From Pseudomonas khavaziana (lineage in GTDB: Bacteria > Pseudomonadota > Gammaproteobacteria > Pseudomonadales > Pseudomonadaceae), in assembly GCF_019145205.1 (NCBI RefSeq), contig NZ_JAHSTT010000002.1, positions 434,001 to 498,000 of the forward strand: a stretch of 64,000 bases of DNA. The letters run 5' to 3'. Positions 53,094 through 62,422 of the stretch are shown piece by piece. The translations under genes were made by a program, and so were the position numbers. Under the pieces are notes generated by a model. It was given only the letters and a program-made list of their open reading frames with translations, was not told the origin of the DNA and ran no database searches. The first letter of the stretch is position 1, and each line of letters begins with the position of its first letter.

Positions 53094-53960
53094 ATGTCCC
53101 AAGAGCTTTCCGCCGAGCAGATCCAACAGGTCCTGCAAGGCATCAGCGTGCCGCCCCAACCGCAGATCATGGTGGATTTGCAGATGGAGCAGTACATGCC
53201 CGACCCGGACCTGGAAGTGATCGCACGGCTGATCGCCCAGGACCCAGGCTTGTCTGGCGCGTTGCTCAAGATCGTCAACTCGTCGTATTACGGCTTGAGC
53301 AACAAGATTGCCTCGATCCAGCGTGCGGTTAACCTGCTGGGCAGCCGCTCGGTGATCAACCTGATCAATGCCCTGTCGATCAAGGGCGAGATGAGCGACG
53401 ACACCATCGTCACCCTCAACCGCTTCTGGGACACCGCCCAGGATGTAGCCATGACCTGCCTCACCCTGGCCAAGCGCACCGGCTCCCAGACTGTCGATGA
53501 AGCGTATGCCTTGGGCCTGTTCCACGATTGTGGTGTGCCGCTTATGCTCAAGCGTTTCCCCAACTACATGGCGGTGCTGGAACAGGCTTACGCCAACGCC
53601 AGCTCGGATTGCCGCGTGGTCGATACCGAAAACAACGCGTTCAACACCAACCATGCAGTGGTCGGGTACTACACCGCCAAGTCCTGGCGCCTGCCGGAAC
53701 ATGTCACCGACGCGATCGCCAATCACCACAACGCCCTGGCGATTTTCAGCGATGAGACGTCGCGCAATCCGCAGCTTAAAAACCTGCTGGCGATTTTGAA
53801 GATGGCCGAGCATATCTGTTCGTCCTGTCGCGTGCTGGGCAACCAGGCTGTGGACCATGAGTGGAACGCGATTGGCCATCTGGTGCTGGATTACGTAGGC
53901 CTGTCGGACTACGACTTCGAGAGCCTGAAGTTGTCGATTCGCGAACTGGGCGCGCACTGA
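53094..53960 (+). CDS. HDOD domain-containing signalling protein
   Basis: The protein has 288 residues. The HDOD domain spans about 15-215, with IARLIAQDPGLSGALLKIVN, SIQRAVNLLGSRSVINLINA and GLFHDCGVPLMLKRFPNYM. It lacks the full catalytic HD set but retains the fold used for signalling and cell-cycle or motility control. A short C-terminal helical part follows. It precedes mutM by 21 nt and may share its transcript. No partner domain (EAL, REC) is fused. Confidence 0.88.
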   Translation: MSQELSAEQIQQVLQGISVPPQPQIMVDLQMEQYMPDPDLEVIARLIAQDPGLSGALLKIVNSSYYGLSNKIASIQRAVNLLGSRSVINLINALSIKGEMSDDTIVTLNRFWDTAQDVAMTCLTLAKRTGSQTVDEAYALGLFHDCGVPLMLKRFPNYMAVLEQAYANASSDCRVVDTENNAFNTNHAVVGYYTAKSWRLPEHVTDAIANHHNALAIFSDETSRNPQLKNLLAILKMAEHICSSCRVLGNQAVDHEWNAIGHLVLDYVGLSDYDFESLKLSIRELGAH

Positions 53961-53981
53961 ACCGTTATTCAAGAGGTACAC

Positions 53982-54794
53982 ATGCCCGAGTTACCAGAAG
54001 TCGAAACGACCCGGCGCGGGATTGCCCCGCACCTGGAAGGCCAGCGCGTCAGCCGTGTGGTGGTGCGTGAACGGCGCCTGCGCTGGCCGATCCCGGAAGA
54101 TCTGGATGTGCGCCTGTCCGGGCAGCGCATCGTGCTGGTGGAACGGCGGGCCAAGTACCTGTTGATCAATGCCGAAGTAGGCACCTTGATCAGTCACTTG
54201 GGCATGTCGGGCAACCTACGCCTGGTAGAGGTGGGCATGCCTGCACTCAAGCATGAGCATGTCGACATCGAACTCGAATCCGGCCTGGCCCTGCGCTACA
54301 CCGACCCTCGACGTTTCGGTGCAATGCTCTGGAGCCAGGACCCGCACAACCACGAACTGCTGATTCGCCTGGGGCCGGAGCCCTTGACCGAGCTGTTTGA
54401 CGGCGAACGTTTGTTCCAGCTGTCGCGCGGCAAGTCGATGGCTGTGAAGCCGTTCATCATGGACAACGCGGTCGTGGTGGGGGTGGGCAATATCTATGCG
54501 ACGGAAGCGCTGTTTGCGGCGGGTATTGACCCGCGGCGTGCGGCCGGTGGCATTTCACGCGGGCGCTATTTGAAGCTGGCGATTGAGATCAAGCGGGTGC
54601 TGGCCGCTGCTATCGAGCGGGGCGGTACTACGCTGCGGGACTTTATCGGCGGCGACGGGCAGCCGGGGTATTTCCAGCAGGAACTGTACGTGTATGGCCG
54701 TGGCGGCGAGGCGTGCAAGGTCTGCGGGACCGAGTTGCGCAATGTGGTGCTGGGGCAGCGGGCGAGTGTGTTTTGCCCTAGGTGTCAGAGCTGA
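53982..54794 (+). CDS. mutM: Formamidopyrimidine-DNA glycosylase
   Basis: The protein has 270 residues. It removes 8-oxoguanine and related lesions. The N-terminal [13 protein letters not shown] provides the catalytic proline and glutamate (P2, E3), helix-two-turn-helix region [20 protein letters not shown], and a C-terminal zinc finger with four cysteines (CKVCGTEL ... CPRC). Length matches the family. Confidence 0.96.
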   Translation: MPELPEVETTRRGIAPHLEGQRVSRVVVRERRLRWPIPEDLDVRLSGQRIVLVERRAKYLLINAEVGTLISHLGMSGNLRLVEVGMPALKHEHVDIELESGLALRYTDPRRFGAMLWSQDPHNHELLIRLGPEPLTELFDGERLFQLSRGKSMAVKPFIMDNAVVVGVGNIYATEALFAAGIDPRRAAGGISRGRYLKLAIEIKRVLAAAIERGGTTLRDFIGGDGQPGYFQQELYVYGRGGEACKVCGTELRNVVLGQRASVFCPRCQS

Positions 54795-54818
54795 GTGCTG
54801 TGTGATGGCTGATATCGC

Positions 54819-54886
54819 CATCGGGGGCAAGCCCCCTCCCACATTGAAATGCGTTCCAAGTGTGGGGGGGGCTTGCCCCCGATGGG
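54819..54886. repeat. REP pair, inverted order, GTGGGAGG family
   Basis: CCATCGGGGGCAAGCCCCCT then CCCACATT on the left and AAGTGTGGGGGGGGCTTGCC then CCCGATGGGG on the right, with only about 15 nt between. The right arm has one G replacing A. Arms face inward. Confidence 0.85.
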
Positions 54887-54908
54887 GCCTCACAGGCACT
54901 AAAGAAGC

Positions 54909-55811
<903 letters not shown>

Positions 55812-55845
55812 TTATGTAGATAGAGGTCGTTAATCCCAGGCTTTT

Positions 55846-57441
55846 TCATGCCGTTTTCAGACGTTCGGCCAATGCTGTCGCCAGTTGCGCGGTCAATCCG
55901 TACACCGACAATTGCGGGTTGGCGCCAATGCTGGTGGGGAACAACGAGCCATCGTGGATCGACAAGTTGCGCAACTGATGATGGCGGCCAAGGCTGTCGG
56001 CCACGGCGTTTTTCGGGTCTTCGCCCATGGCACAACCGCCCATCACATGGGCGCTGCCCAGGGTTGTGCGGTGCAATTCCAGACTCAAGCCGTCAATCAC
56101 GCTGCGTGCTTCGGCCAAGGTGTTCACGAACCGTGCGTCGTGATGCAAGGGCTTGACCGATTTGGCCCCCGCGGCGAACTGGATCTCGGCCATGCTGTGG
56201 AAGGCCCGGCGCAGGCCATCCCAGGCGTAGGGTGAGACTTGATAGTCGAGCACTGGCGTGCCGTCACCACGCAGTTCCACAGTGCCGCCCAGGCTGTCGG
56301 GGTGAAAACCGTCGCGCAGCAGTGCGAGCATGGCGTGGGTGTGGGGCAGTCGATTCATGTCCAGTGCGTTCTGCGTGCCATAGCCCCCGAACAAGGTGCT
56401 GGCCAATCCAGGATGTAAGGGCGGCGCTTCAAGCTTGTAGGACATTTTGCCAGTGGTGCCGTCCTGCCATTGGAAATGGTCGGAATAGATCGACTGCGGC
56501 GCACCGTAGAACGGGTTGATCACTTCATCGAACAACCCGGCGGAGAAGTTGACCAGATGCAGAAAGGTGCGTTTGCCCAGCCGCGAATGCGGGTCGGGCG
56601 CGTCCGAGCGCATCAGCAGGGCCGGGCTGTTGATGCCGCCGCCCGACAACACGTAGTGCCTGGCCTTCACGCTGATCTTGCGTCCGGTGGGTGCCACGCA
56701 GCGTTCGTCCATGGCCACGCACTCCAGGCTGCTGATAGTGTCGCCGCTGTATTTGAGCTGTTCGGCGCGGGCCAGGTACAGCAGCTCGCCGCCGTTTTCC
56801 AGGGTGGAGGGGATAGTCGTCACCAGCATCGATTGCTTGGCGTTGACCGGGCAGCCCATGCCGCAATAACCCAGGTTGAAGCAGCCGCGCACGTTGCGTG
56901 GGATCACATGCCAGCTGTAGCCGAGTTTTTCGCAGCCTTTGCGGATCACGTCGTTGTTGGCATTCGGCGGCAGCGCCCACGGCGCGATGCCCAGGCGCTG
57001 CTCCATTTTTTCGAACCAGGGCGCCATTTCCGCGCTGCTGTGACCCTTCACTGCGTATTCGCTGGCCCAGTGGGCGAGGGTGGCGTCGGGTGTGCGAAAG
57101 CTGGAGGTCCAGTTGATCAAGGTGGTGCCGCCCACCGCCCGGCCTTGCAGGATAGTGATGGCGCCGTCCTTGCTCATGCGCCCGATGCCCTCCTGGTAAA
57201 GGCTGGCATAGGCTTCGTCCTCCAGCAGCTTGAAGTCGTTGCTGGTCTTGAGCGGGCCTTCTTCGATCAACAACACTTTGTAGCCGGCGGCGCTGAGGAT
57301 TTCGGCGGTGGTGCCGCCTCCGGCACCGCTGCCGATAATGGCTACATCGGCTTCCAGGGTCAGGTCGCTGTCGAGGGAGGCGCCGTTGTGGGTTTTCCAG
57401 CCTCGGGCCAGGCCGTCGCGGAACAGATCGGGTACGGGCAT
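55846..57441 (-). CDS. laoA: GMC-family long-chain alcohol dehydrogenase LaoA
   Basis: The protein has 531 residues. The FAD site is IIGSGAGGGTTAEILSAAG, the GMC oxidoreductase signature HYVLSGGGINSPALLMRS and the C-terminal catalytic region with MGGCAMGEDPKNAV and SIHDGSLFPTSIGANPQLS are all present. The cysteine cluster NLGYCGMGCPVNAKQS resembles that of membrane-linked, quinone-reducing alcohol dehydrogenases. The gene order laoA-laoB-laoC with divergent laoR matches the P. aeruginosa system (PA0364-PA0367) that oxidises long-chain alcohols from SDS and alkanes. Here the set is on the minus strand. Confidence 0.87.
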   Translation of the reverse strand: MPVPDLFRDGLARGWKTHNGASLDSDLTLEADVAIIGSGAGGGTTAEILSAAGYKVLLIEEGPLKTSNDFKLLEDEAYASLYQEGIGRMSKDGAITILQGRAVGGTTLINWTSSFRTPDATLAHWASEYAVKGHSSAEMAPWFEKMEQRLGIAPWALPPNANNDVIRKGCEKLGYSWHVIPRNVRGCFNLGYCGMGCPVNAKQSMLVTTIPSTLENGGELLYLARAEQLKYSGDTISSLECVAMDERCVAPTGRKISVKARHYVLSGGGINSPALLMRSDAPDPHSRLGKRTFLHLVNFSAGLFDEVINPFYGAPQSIYSDHFQWQDGTTGKMSYKLEAPPLHPGLASTLFGGYGTQNALDMNRLPHTHAMLALLRDGFHPDSLGGTVELRGDGTPVLDYQVSPYAWDGLRRAFHSMAEIQFAAGAKSVKPLHHDARFVNTLAEARSVIDGLSLELHRTTLGSAHVMGGCAMGEDPKNAVADSLGRHHQLRNLSIHDGSLFPTSIGANPQLSVYGLTAQLATALAERLKTA

Positions 57442-57478
57442 CAGGTTCGTCTCTGGTTTTTATTGTGGGGGATGCGAA

Positions 57479-58024
57479 TCAGATCTTCGGCGGGCCGGGG
57501 TAGCCGCAATGGGCCCAGGACGCGGGCCGGAAGTACCAGGCCATGATCACCAGCTTGAGCAGCGAGCCCTGGCCCATGCGCAGCAGGTTCAGGTAGCTGT
57601 TCTCCCAGCGATGCAGGAAGTTGCGGATCTGTTCGCTGCTGGTGTTTTCCCAACTGCCCCAGATACCGGTCAACGGGCCGCGGGTAATACCCATGCTCAG
57701 CACGTCAAATAACTGCTGGGTGAGCTTGAACATTTCTGGCGACAAGTGCTGCAGGCTGTAGTCGAGCTTTTTCAGGGTGTCGTCAATGCCAGCGACTACC
57801 GCCTCGGCGCTGGCCGCGCCTTCCAGCAGCACCGGGATCACCGCACGCAAAAACGGCAGGTCACTGGCGCGCAGCATCGCAAAGCCACTGGCCGGCGTAC
57901 TACTGGAGCAGCCGCTGAGGCTGGCGCCAAGACCGGCAGTGGCGAGAAACGCGCTGGCGCACAGGCCGATTTTCAAGACGCCGCGCCGCGACAGCGCGGG
58001 TGATTCAGTCAGGCTGGGGTTCAT
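57479..58024 (-). CDS. laoB: LaoB, TAT-exported accessory subunit of the alcohol dehydrogenase
   Basis: The protein has 181 residues. A twin-arginine signal (LSRRGVLKIGLCASAFLATA) leads to a lipobox-like LSGC, suggesting export or anchoring of a folded protein. The rest is helical with little similarity to known enzymes (LPFLRAVIPVLLEG, WENSYLNLLRMG). It lies between laoA and laoC, 37 nt from laoA. By analogy with gluconate/fructose dehydrogenase small subunits it may guide LaoA to the membrane. This is inference. Confidence 0.8.
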   Translation of the reverse strand: MNPSLTESPALSRRGVLKIGLCASAFLATAGLGASLSGCSSSTPASGFAMLRASDLPFLRAVIPVLLEGAASAEAVVAGIDDTLKKLDYSLQHLSPEMFKLTQQLFDVLSMGITRGPLTGIWGSWENTSSEQIRNFLHRWENSYLNLLRMGQGSLLKLVIMAWYFRPASWAHCGYPGPPKI

Positions 58025-58053
58025 TATTTTTATCGTCCCGAAGGTGGCGGTTA

Positions 58054-59481
58054 TCAGCGGATAAACAGCTTCTGGATCAATTTCTGGATCGATTTGCCAT
58101 AAGGTGGGTAGATCAACTTCGCCGCGTTCAGGCGTTGCTTGACCAGTACACCCTTGGCCTTGCTGAACGTCAGGAAACCCTCATGGCCGTGGTAATGGCC
58201 CATGCCCGACGGGCCGATGCCACCGAAGGGCATGTCATCCTGGGCGACGTGCAGCAAGGTGTCGTTCAGGCATACGCCCCCGGAGTGGGTTTCGTGGAGC
58301 ACGCGCTCCTGCTCGCCCTTGTTGTAGCCGAAGTAATAAAGCGCCAGTGGGCGTGGACGCTGGTTGATGTAGGCAAAGGCTTGGTCAAGGCCGCGATAAG
58401 GCACGATGGGCAAAAGCGGGCCGAAGATTTCGTCCTGCATCACGGTCATGTCGTCGCTGACATTCAATAGCAGGCTGTGGGCCATCCGCCGCGCCTGGCC
58501 TTGCTCGTACAGAGGGATCAGGGTGGCGCCCTTGTCGGTGGCGTCCTTGGCGTAGGCATTGAGCCGGGCCAGTTGCCGCTCGTTGATAATGGCGGTGTAG
58601 TCCGGGTTGTCGGTCAGGGTCGGATAGAACCCGCGAATGGCCTTGGAGTAAGCCTCGACAAACCCCTCCACGCGATCTTCCGGAACCAACACATAGTCCG
58701 GCGCCACGCAGGTTTGCCCGGCGTTCAGGGCTTTGCCGAAGGCAATACGCTCGGCGGCGTCCTTGAGGGGTACATCGGCCGAAACAATGGCTGGCGACTT
58801 ACCGCCCAGCTCCAGGGTGACCGGCGTGAGGTGCTCGGCGGCTGCGCGCATCACGTGCTTGCCAATGCTGGTGGCACCGGTGAACAACAAGTGATCGAAG
58901 CGCAATTTGGAGAACGCCATGCCCACTTCTGCTTCGCCCAGCACCACGCCCACCAGGTCTTCGGGGAAGATCTTGGCCAGCAACGCCTTGAGCAGTTCGC
59001 CGGTGGCCGGTGTGGATTCGCTGAGCTTGAGCATCACTCGGTTGCCGGCTGCCAACGCTCCGACCAGCGGACCAATGGCCAGGTACAACGGGTAGTTCCA
59101 CGGCACGATGACGCCAACCACGCCCAAGGGTTGGTAAATGACCTTGGCCGAGGCGGGCTGGAAGGCAATGCCTACAGCGCGGCGGGAGGGTTTCATCCAG
59201 CCCTTGAGGTGCTTGCTGGCATAGTGAATGCCGTGCAGGCTGGGCATCAGTTCGGCGAACAGGGTTTCGTCCGCGCTGCGATGACTGAAGTCCTGGCTGA
59301 TCGCCGTGATCAGCGCCTGGCGTTCATCGCTGAGCATGTCCCGCAAGGCCTTGAGCCATTGCTGGCGTTGCGCCGCCGGTGGCATTGGATTGGCGGCGTA
59401 GGCGCGACGTTGGGCGTCGAACAGGTCCTGGAGGTGATCCAGCGCCTGGGAATCTTGCAGGTAAGCAGCGTTGGCAGACAT
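58054..59481 (-). CDS. laoC: LaoC, fatty/coniferyl-type aldehyde dehydrogenase
   Basis: The protein has 475 residues. NAD(P)+-dependent aldehyde dehydrogenase of the calB/FALDH-like group. TLELGGKSPAIVSADV is the conserved catalytic-Glu region (E in LELGG), and the nucleophile cysteine is in NAGQTCVAPDYVLVP. It has a C-terminal hydrophobic/basic tail (YGKSIQKLIQKLFIR), as in membrane-associated fatty aldehyde dehydrogenases. It would oxidise the aldehyde formed by LaoA to the fatty acid. It is the first gene of the lao operon, divergent from laoR. Confidence 0.92.
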   Translation of the reverse strand: MSANAAYLQDSQALDHLQDLFDAQRRAYAANPMPPAAQRQQWLKALRDMLSDERQALITAISQDFSHRSADETLFAELMPSLHGIHYASKHLKGWMKPSRRAVGIAFQPASAKVIYQPLGVVGVIVPWNYPLYLAIGPLVGALAAGNRVMLKLSESTPATGELLKALLAKIFPEDLVGVVLGEAEVGMAFSKLRFDHLLFTGATSIGKHVMRAAAEHLTPVTLELGGKSPAIVSADVPLKDAAERIAFGKALNAGQTCVAPDYVLVPEDRVEGFVEAYSKAIRGFYPTLTDNPDYTAIINERQLARLNAYAKDATDKGATLIPLYEQGQARRMAHSLLLNVSDDMTVMQDEIFGPLLPIVPYRGLDQAFAYINQRPRPLALYYFGYNKGEQERVLHETHSGGVCLNDTLLHVAQDDMPFGGIGPSGMGHYHGHEGFLTFSKAKGVLVKQRLNAAKLIYPPYGKSIQKLIQKLFIR

Positions 59482-59516
59482 GGCGCGGTTCCGGTTGTTA
59501 TTGGTCCGCCTGGATT

Positions 59517-59549
59517 TTTAGAGTCATTACTCTAAATTGTCAAATGACA
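59517..59549. promoter_or_regulatory. Two adjacent palindromes, LaoR operator candidates
   Basis: TTTAGAGT-CATT-ACTCTAAA (59517-59536) is a perfect 8-bp inverted repeat with a 4-bp centre. It is followed at once by TGTCA-AA-TGACA (59538-59549). Both lie in the 145-bp divergent space between laoC and laoR, where a TetR dimer would bind to shut off both promoters. Confidence 0.75.
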
Positions 59550-59626
59550 TTGCAGTAACATCCGGATTTATCCTGGCCGGCATAGGCCGTAAGATGCGCA
59601 ATCACGTGTATAGAAGCTGATCCCCT

Positions 59627-60298
59627 ATGGCACCACGAGTAAAGACCAGCGAGCGTATTGTGCAAACCAGCCTGGAGCTTTTTAACCAGCAGGGCGAGCG
59701 CAGCGTCAGCACCAACCACATTGCCGCCCACATGGAGATTTCCCCGGGCAACCTGTACTACCACTTCCCCAACAAGCAGGCGATCATCGCCGTGCTGTTT
59801 CGCGAATATGAAGCGTTGGTGGACAGTTTCCTGCGCCCGCCCCAGGGGCGCACGATGGTGGTGGAAGACAAGCGCTTTTATCTGCAGGCCGTGCTGGCGG
59901 GCATGTGGCGTTATCGTTTCCTGCACCGCGACCTTGAACATTTGCTCGAAAGCGATCCGGAACTGGCCACCGGCTACCGGCGGTTTTCCCAGCGTTGCCT
60001 GATCCAGGGAGGTGCCATCTACCAGGGGTTTGTCGATGCAGGCATTCTCAATATGGACCCGGTGCAAACCGAGGCGCTGACCCTGAACGCCTGGATCATC
60101 CTGACCTCGTGGGTGCGATTCCTGTGCACCACCAATGAGAAATCCACCCACCTGAGCGCCGAGGCGATCAAGCGCGGGGTGTACCAGGTGCTGGTGCTGG
60201 AGGCGGGGTTTGTCACGCCCCAGGCCAAAGAGGCGGTGGACGCCTTGTTCAAAGAGTTTTACGTGCCGTTGAACCAGGCACTTGAAGAAGTGAAGTAG
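59627..60298 (+). CDS. laoR: TetR-family repressor LaoR
   Basis: The protein has 223 residues. The N-terminal TetR helix-turn-helix is RIVQTSLELFNQQGERSVST then NHIAAHMEISPGNLYYHFPN. The C-terminal ligand domain is of the alkanol/fatty-acyl-sensing type (TetR_C_8-like by position). Its divergence from laoC matches P. aeruginosa, where LaoR represses laoABC and is relieved by long-chain intermediates. The two palindromes in the gap are its likely sites. The ligand is inferred from orthology. Confidence 0.9.
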   Translation: MAPRVKTSERIVQTSLELFNQQGERSVSTNHIAAHMEISPGNLYYHFPNKQAIIAVLFREYEALVDSFLRPPQGRTMVVEDKRFYLQAVLAGMWRYRFLHRDLEHLLESDPELATGYRRFSQRCLIQGGAIYQGFVDAGILNMDPVQTEALTLNAWIILTSWVRFLCTTNEKSTHLSAEAIKRGVYQVLVLEAGFVTPQAKEAVDALFKEFYVPLNQALEEVK

Positions 60299-60331
60299 GA
60301 CCTTTCCCCTTTGTATTCACAGGAGTCCGTC

Positions 60332-61186
60332 ATGCCGCTTGCCCAACTGATCAGCCCCCAGCAATTGGCCGAGCGCCAGAAGTCAGCCGGACTGGTGATC
60401 CTGGATTGCCGCTTTGCCCTGGAAGACCCGGACTACGGACTGTGCAGTTACGCCGAAGGGCATATCGAGGGGGCGCAATATGCCGACCTGGAGCGTCACC
60501 TCAGTGGCCCGGTAACCAAGGGCGTGACCGGACGTCATCCTTTGCCAGCAGCAGACACGTTCGCCAAGCAGCTACGGGCCTGGGGTATCAGCGCCGACAC
60601 CGATGTGGTGCTGTATGACGATGGCCCGGGCGCCTATGCGGCCCGTGCCTGGTGGCTTTTGGCCTGGCTGGGCAAGCGGGAGGGCGTGTTTATTCTCGAC
60701 GGTGGTCTCAAGGCCTGGCACAGCGCCGGTCTCCCCCTGAGCTTGGATGCACCGGTGATCGAGACGGGTACCTTTGCCGGAACACCGGATCCTCGGCTGG
60801 TACTGGATGCCGAACACTTGCACAAACGCCTGGGCCGACCTGGCTTGACCCTGATCGACGCCCGCGCCCAGCCGCGCTTTCGTGGAGAGGTTGAGCCCAT
60901 CGATCCGATTGCCGGGCACATCCCTGGCGCGCAGTGCGCGGCATTCACGGAAAACCTGGGCAGTGACGGGCGCTTCCTGCCGACCGAGCAGCTCAAGCAA
61001 CGCTTTGCTGCGCAGTTGCAGGGGCGCCCGCCGGAGGAGTTGGTGGCGTACTGCGGTTCGGGGGTGACGGCGTGCCATAACCTGTTTGCGCTCGCTTTGG
61101 CGGGATATCCGTTGGGCAAGTTGTATGCGGGGTCGTGGAGTGAGTGGATTACCGATCCGGCGCGGGAAATTGCAACAGGCGACTGA
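60332..61186 (+). CDS. sseA: 3-mercaptopyruvate sulfurtransferase (two rhodanese domains)
   Basis: The protein has 284 residues. The N-terminal rhodanese domain (about 10-130) has GHIEGAQYADLERHLS and YDDGPGAYAARAWWLL, and the C-terminal catalytic domain (about 160-280) has C241 in VAYCGSGVTACHN. The CGSGVTA loop is the mercaptopyruvate type, as opposed to the CRKGVTA of thiosulfate sulfurtransferases. It transfers sulfur from mercaptopyruvate to cyanide or thiols. The ATG at 60332 follows an AGGAG box. It starts 34 nt after laoR. Confidence 0.92.
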   Translation: MPLAQLISPQQLAERQKSAGLVILDCRFALEDPDYGLCSYAEGHIEGAQYADLERHLSGPVTKGVTGRHPLPAADTFAKQLRAWGISADTDVVLYDDGPGAYAARAWWLLAWLGKREGVFILDGGLKAWHSAGLPLSLDAPVIETGTFAGTPDPRLVLDAEHLHKRLGRPGLTLIDARAQPRFRGEVEPIDPIAGHIPGAQCAAFTENLGSDGRFLPTEQLKQRFAAQLQGRPPEELVAYCGSGVTACHNLFALALAGYPLGKLYAGSWSEWITDPAREIATGD

Positions 61187-61209
61187 GCAATTGGCCTGTA
61201 AACCCAATC

Positions 61210-61306
61210 AAAATGTGGGAGGGGGCTTGCTCCCGATAGCGGTGTAACAGTCAGCTTATCTTTAGCTGACCCACTGCAATCGGGAGCAAGCCCCCTCCCA
61301 CATTTT
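61210..61306. repeat. REPIN, GTGGGAGG family
   Basis: AAAATGTGGGAGGGGGCTTGC then TCCCGATAGC on the left and GCAATCGGGAGCAAGCCC then CCTCCCACATTTT on the right. It fills the gap between the convergent sseA and yheT genes and ends at the yheT stop codon. Confidence 0.9.
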
Positions 61307-62301
61307 TATCCATGTTGTGCCAGTAGCCATTGTGGGATGCGGCGTTCCAGATAGTAGCCGGGGCGTTTCAGAGAGCCCTCAACAAACCCCACATGCCCAC
61401 CCTTGGCCAGCAGCTCAAACTCGGTGCACTCCGACAGCTCACTCGCCTCGGGGAGGCTATGAGCAAATACAAACGGATCATCGGCCGCCTGGATGATCAG
61501 CGTTGGTGTGCGGATATCGCCCAGGTAGTAGCGACTGGAGGCGCGGCGATAATAATCCTCAGCACTCAGAAAACCATGCAACGGCGCCGTCACCCGCCCA
61601 TCGAAGTCCCAGAACGTGCGCATCTTTTCCAGGGAGCCCAATGCCTCCAGGGTTTTGAGCCCTTCCTCGCGGCCATCCTGCAAAAACTGGCGCTGCTTGA
61701 CGCGGATATACGCCAGCATCTCGCGCATGAAATGTTTCTGATAGATCCGCGAAAACCCCAGCCCGATGCGGTCAGCGCACTGATCCAGGCGAAATGGCAC
61801 CGACACCGCCGCCGCGCCTTGCAGCTGCGAAGCCATGCCGGTTTCCCCCAGGTGCTTGAGCAATACATTGCCGCCCAGTGAATACCCTACGGCATACAAG
61901 GGTGCCAGCGGCCGCTTGGCACGCAGATGGGCAATCGCCGCCGCCAGGTCTTCGCTGGCGCCGGAGTGATAGCTGCGGGCAAGCAGGTTCGGCTCGCCGG
62001 AGCAGCCCCGCCAGTTCAGTGCGACACTGGCCCAGCCTTGGGCGGCAAGGGCTTTTTGCAGGCCGGCCACGTAGGGTGAGTTGGACGAACCGGTGAGCCC
62101 ATGCAACACCAGCACCAACGGTACCTGTGCATCGTGGGGGCCGTGCCAGTCGAGGTCGAGGAAGTCGCCGTCTTCCAGCCACAGGCGCTCGCGCTGGCGC
62201 TCGATGTGGGTCGTCGGGCGCCACAGCGGCCCCCACAATGTTTGCAGGTGGGGGTTGCCGAGGCCGAAGGCGGGTTTGAAGCGGTCTGTAGATGGAATCA
62301 T
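61306..62301 (-). CDS. yheT: Alpha/beta hydrolase, YheT family
   Basis: The protein has 331 residues. PLVLVLHGLTGSSNSPYVAG holds the oxyanion region, the nucleophile serine is in AVGYSLGGNVLLKHLGE, and the later IQAADDPFVF and ELLAKGGHVGFVEG hold the acid and histidine of the triad. Family COG0429, serine hydrolases of unclear substrate, often ester-active. The start at 62301 lies just before a REPIN. It is convergent with sseA. Confidence 0.9.
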   Translation of the reverse strand: MIPSTDRFKPAFGLGNPHLQTLWGPLWRPTTHIERQRERLWLEDGDFLDLDWHGPHDAQVPLVLVLHGLTGSSNSPYVAGLQKALAAQGWASVALNWRGCSGEPNLLARSYHSGASEDLAAAIAHLRAKRPLAPLYAVGYSLGGNVLLKHLGETGMASQLQGAAAVSVPFRLDQCADRIGLGFSRIYQKHFMREMLAYIRVKQRQFLQDGREEGLKTLEALGSLEKMRTFWDFDGRVTAPLHGFLSAEDYYRRASSRYYLGDIRTPTLIIQAADDPFVFAHSLPEASELSECTEFELLAKGGHVGFVEGSLKRPGYYLERRIPQWLLAQHG

Positions 62302-62320
62302 GAATTACTCGCTGCCGCCC

Positions 62321-62422
62321 TGTAGGAGCGAGCTTGCTCGCGAAAAACGTTAACGATAACGCAGCGCTATCAGACAGCCCGTGTCGCCTGTTCGACCTTC
62401 GCGAGCAAGCTCGCTCCTACAG
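62321..62422. repeat. REPIN, TGTAGGAGCGAGC family, supplies rsmD stop
   Basis: TGTAGGAGCGAGCTTGCTCG then CGAAAAACGTTAACGATAAC, the GCAGCGCTATCAGACAGCCC loop, then the inverse arm ending CTACAG. The final CTACAG (minus strand CTGTAG) overlaps the last codons of rsmD: CTG (Leu) and TAG (stop). Confidence 0.92.
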
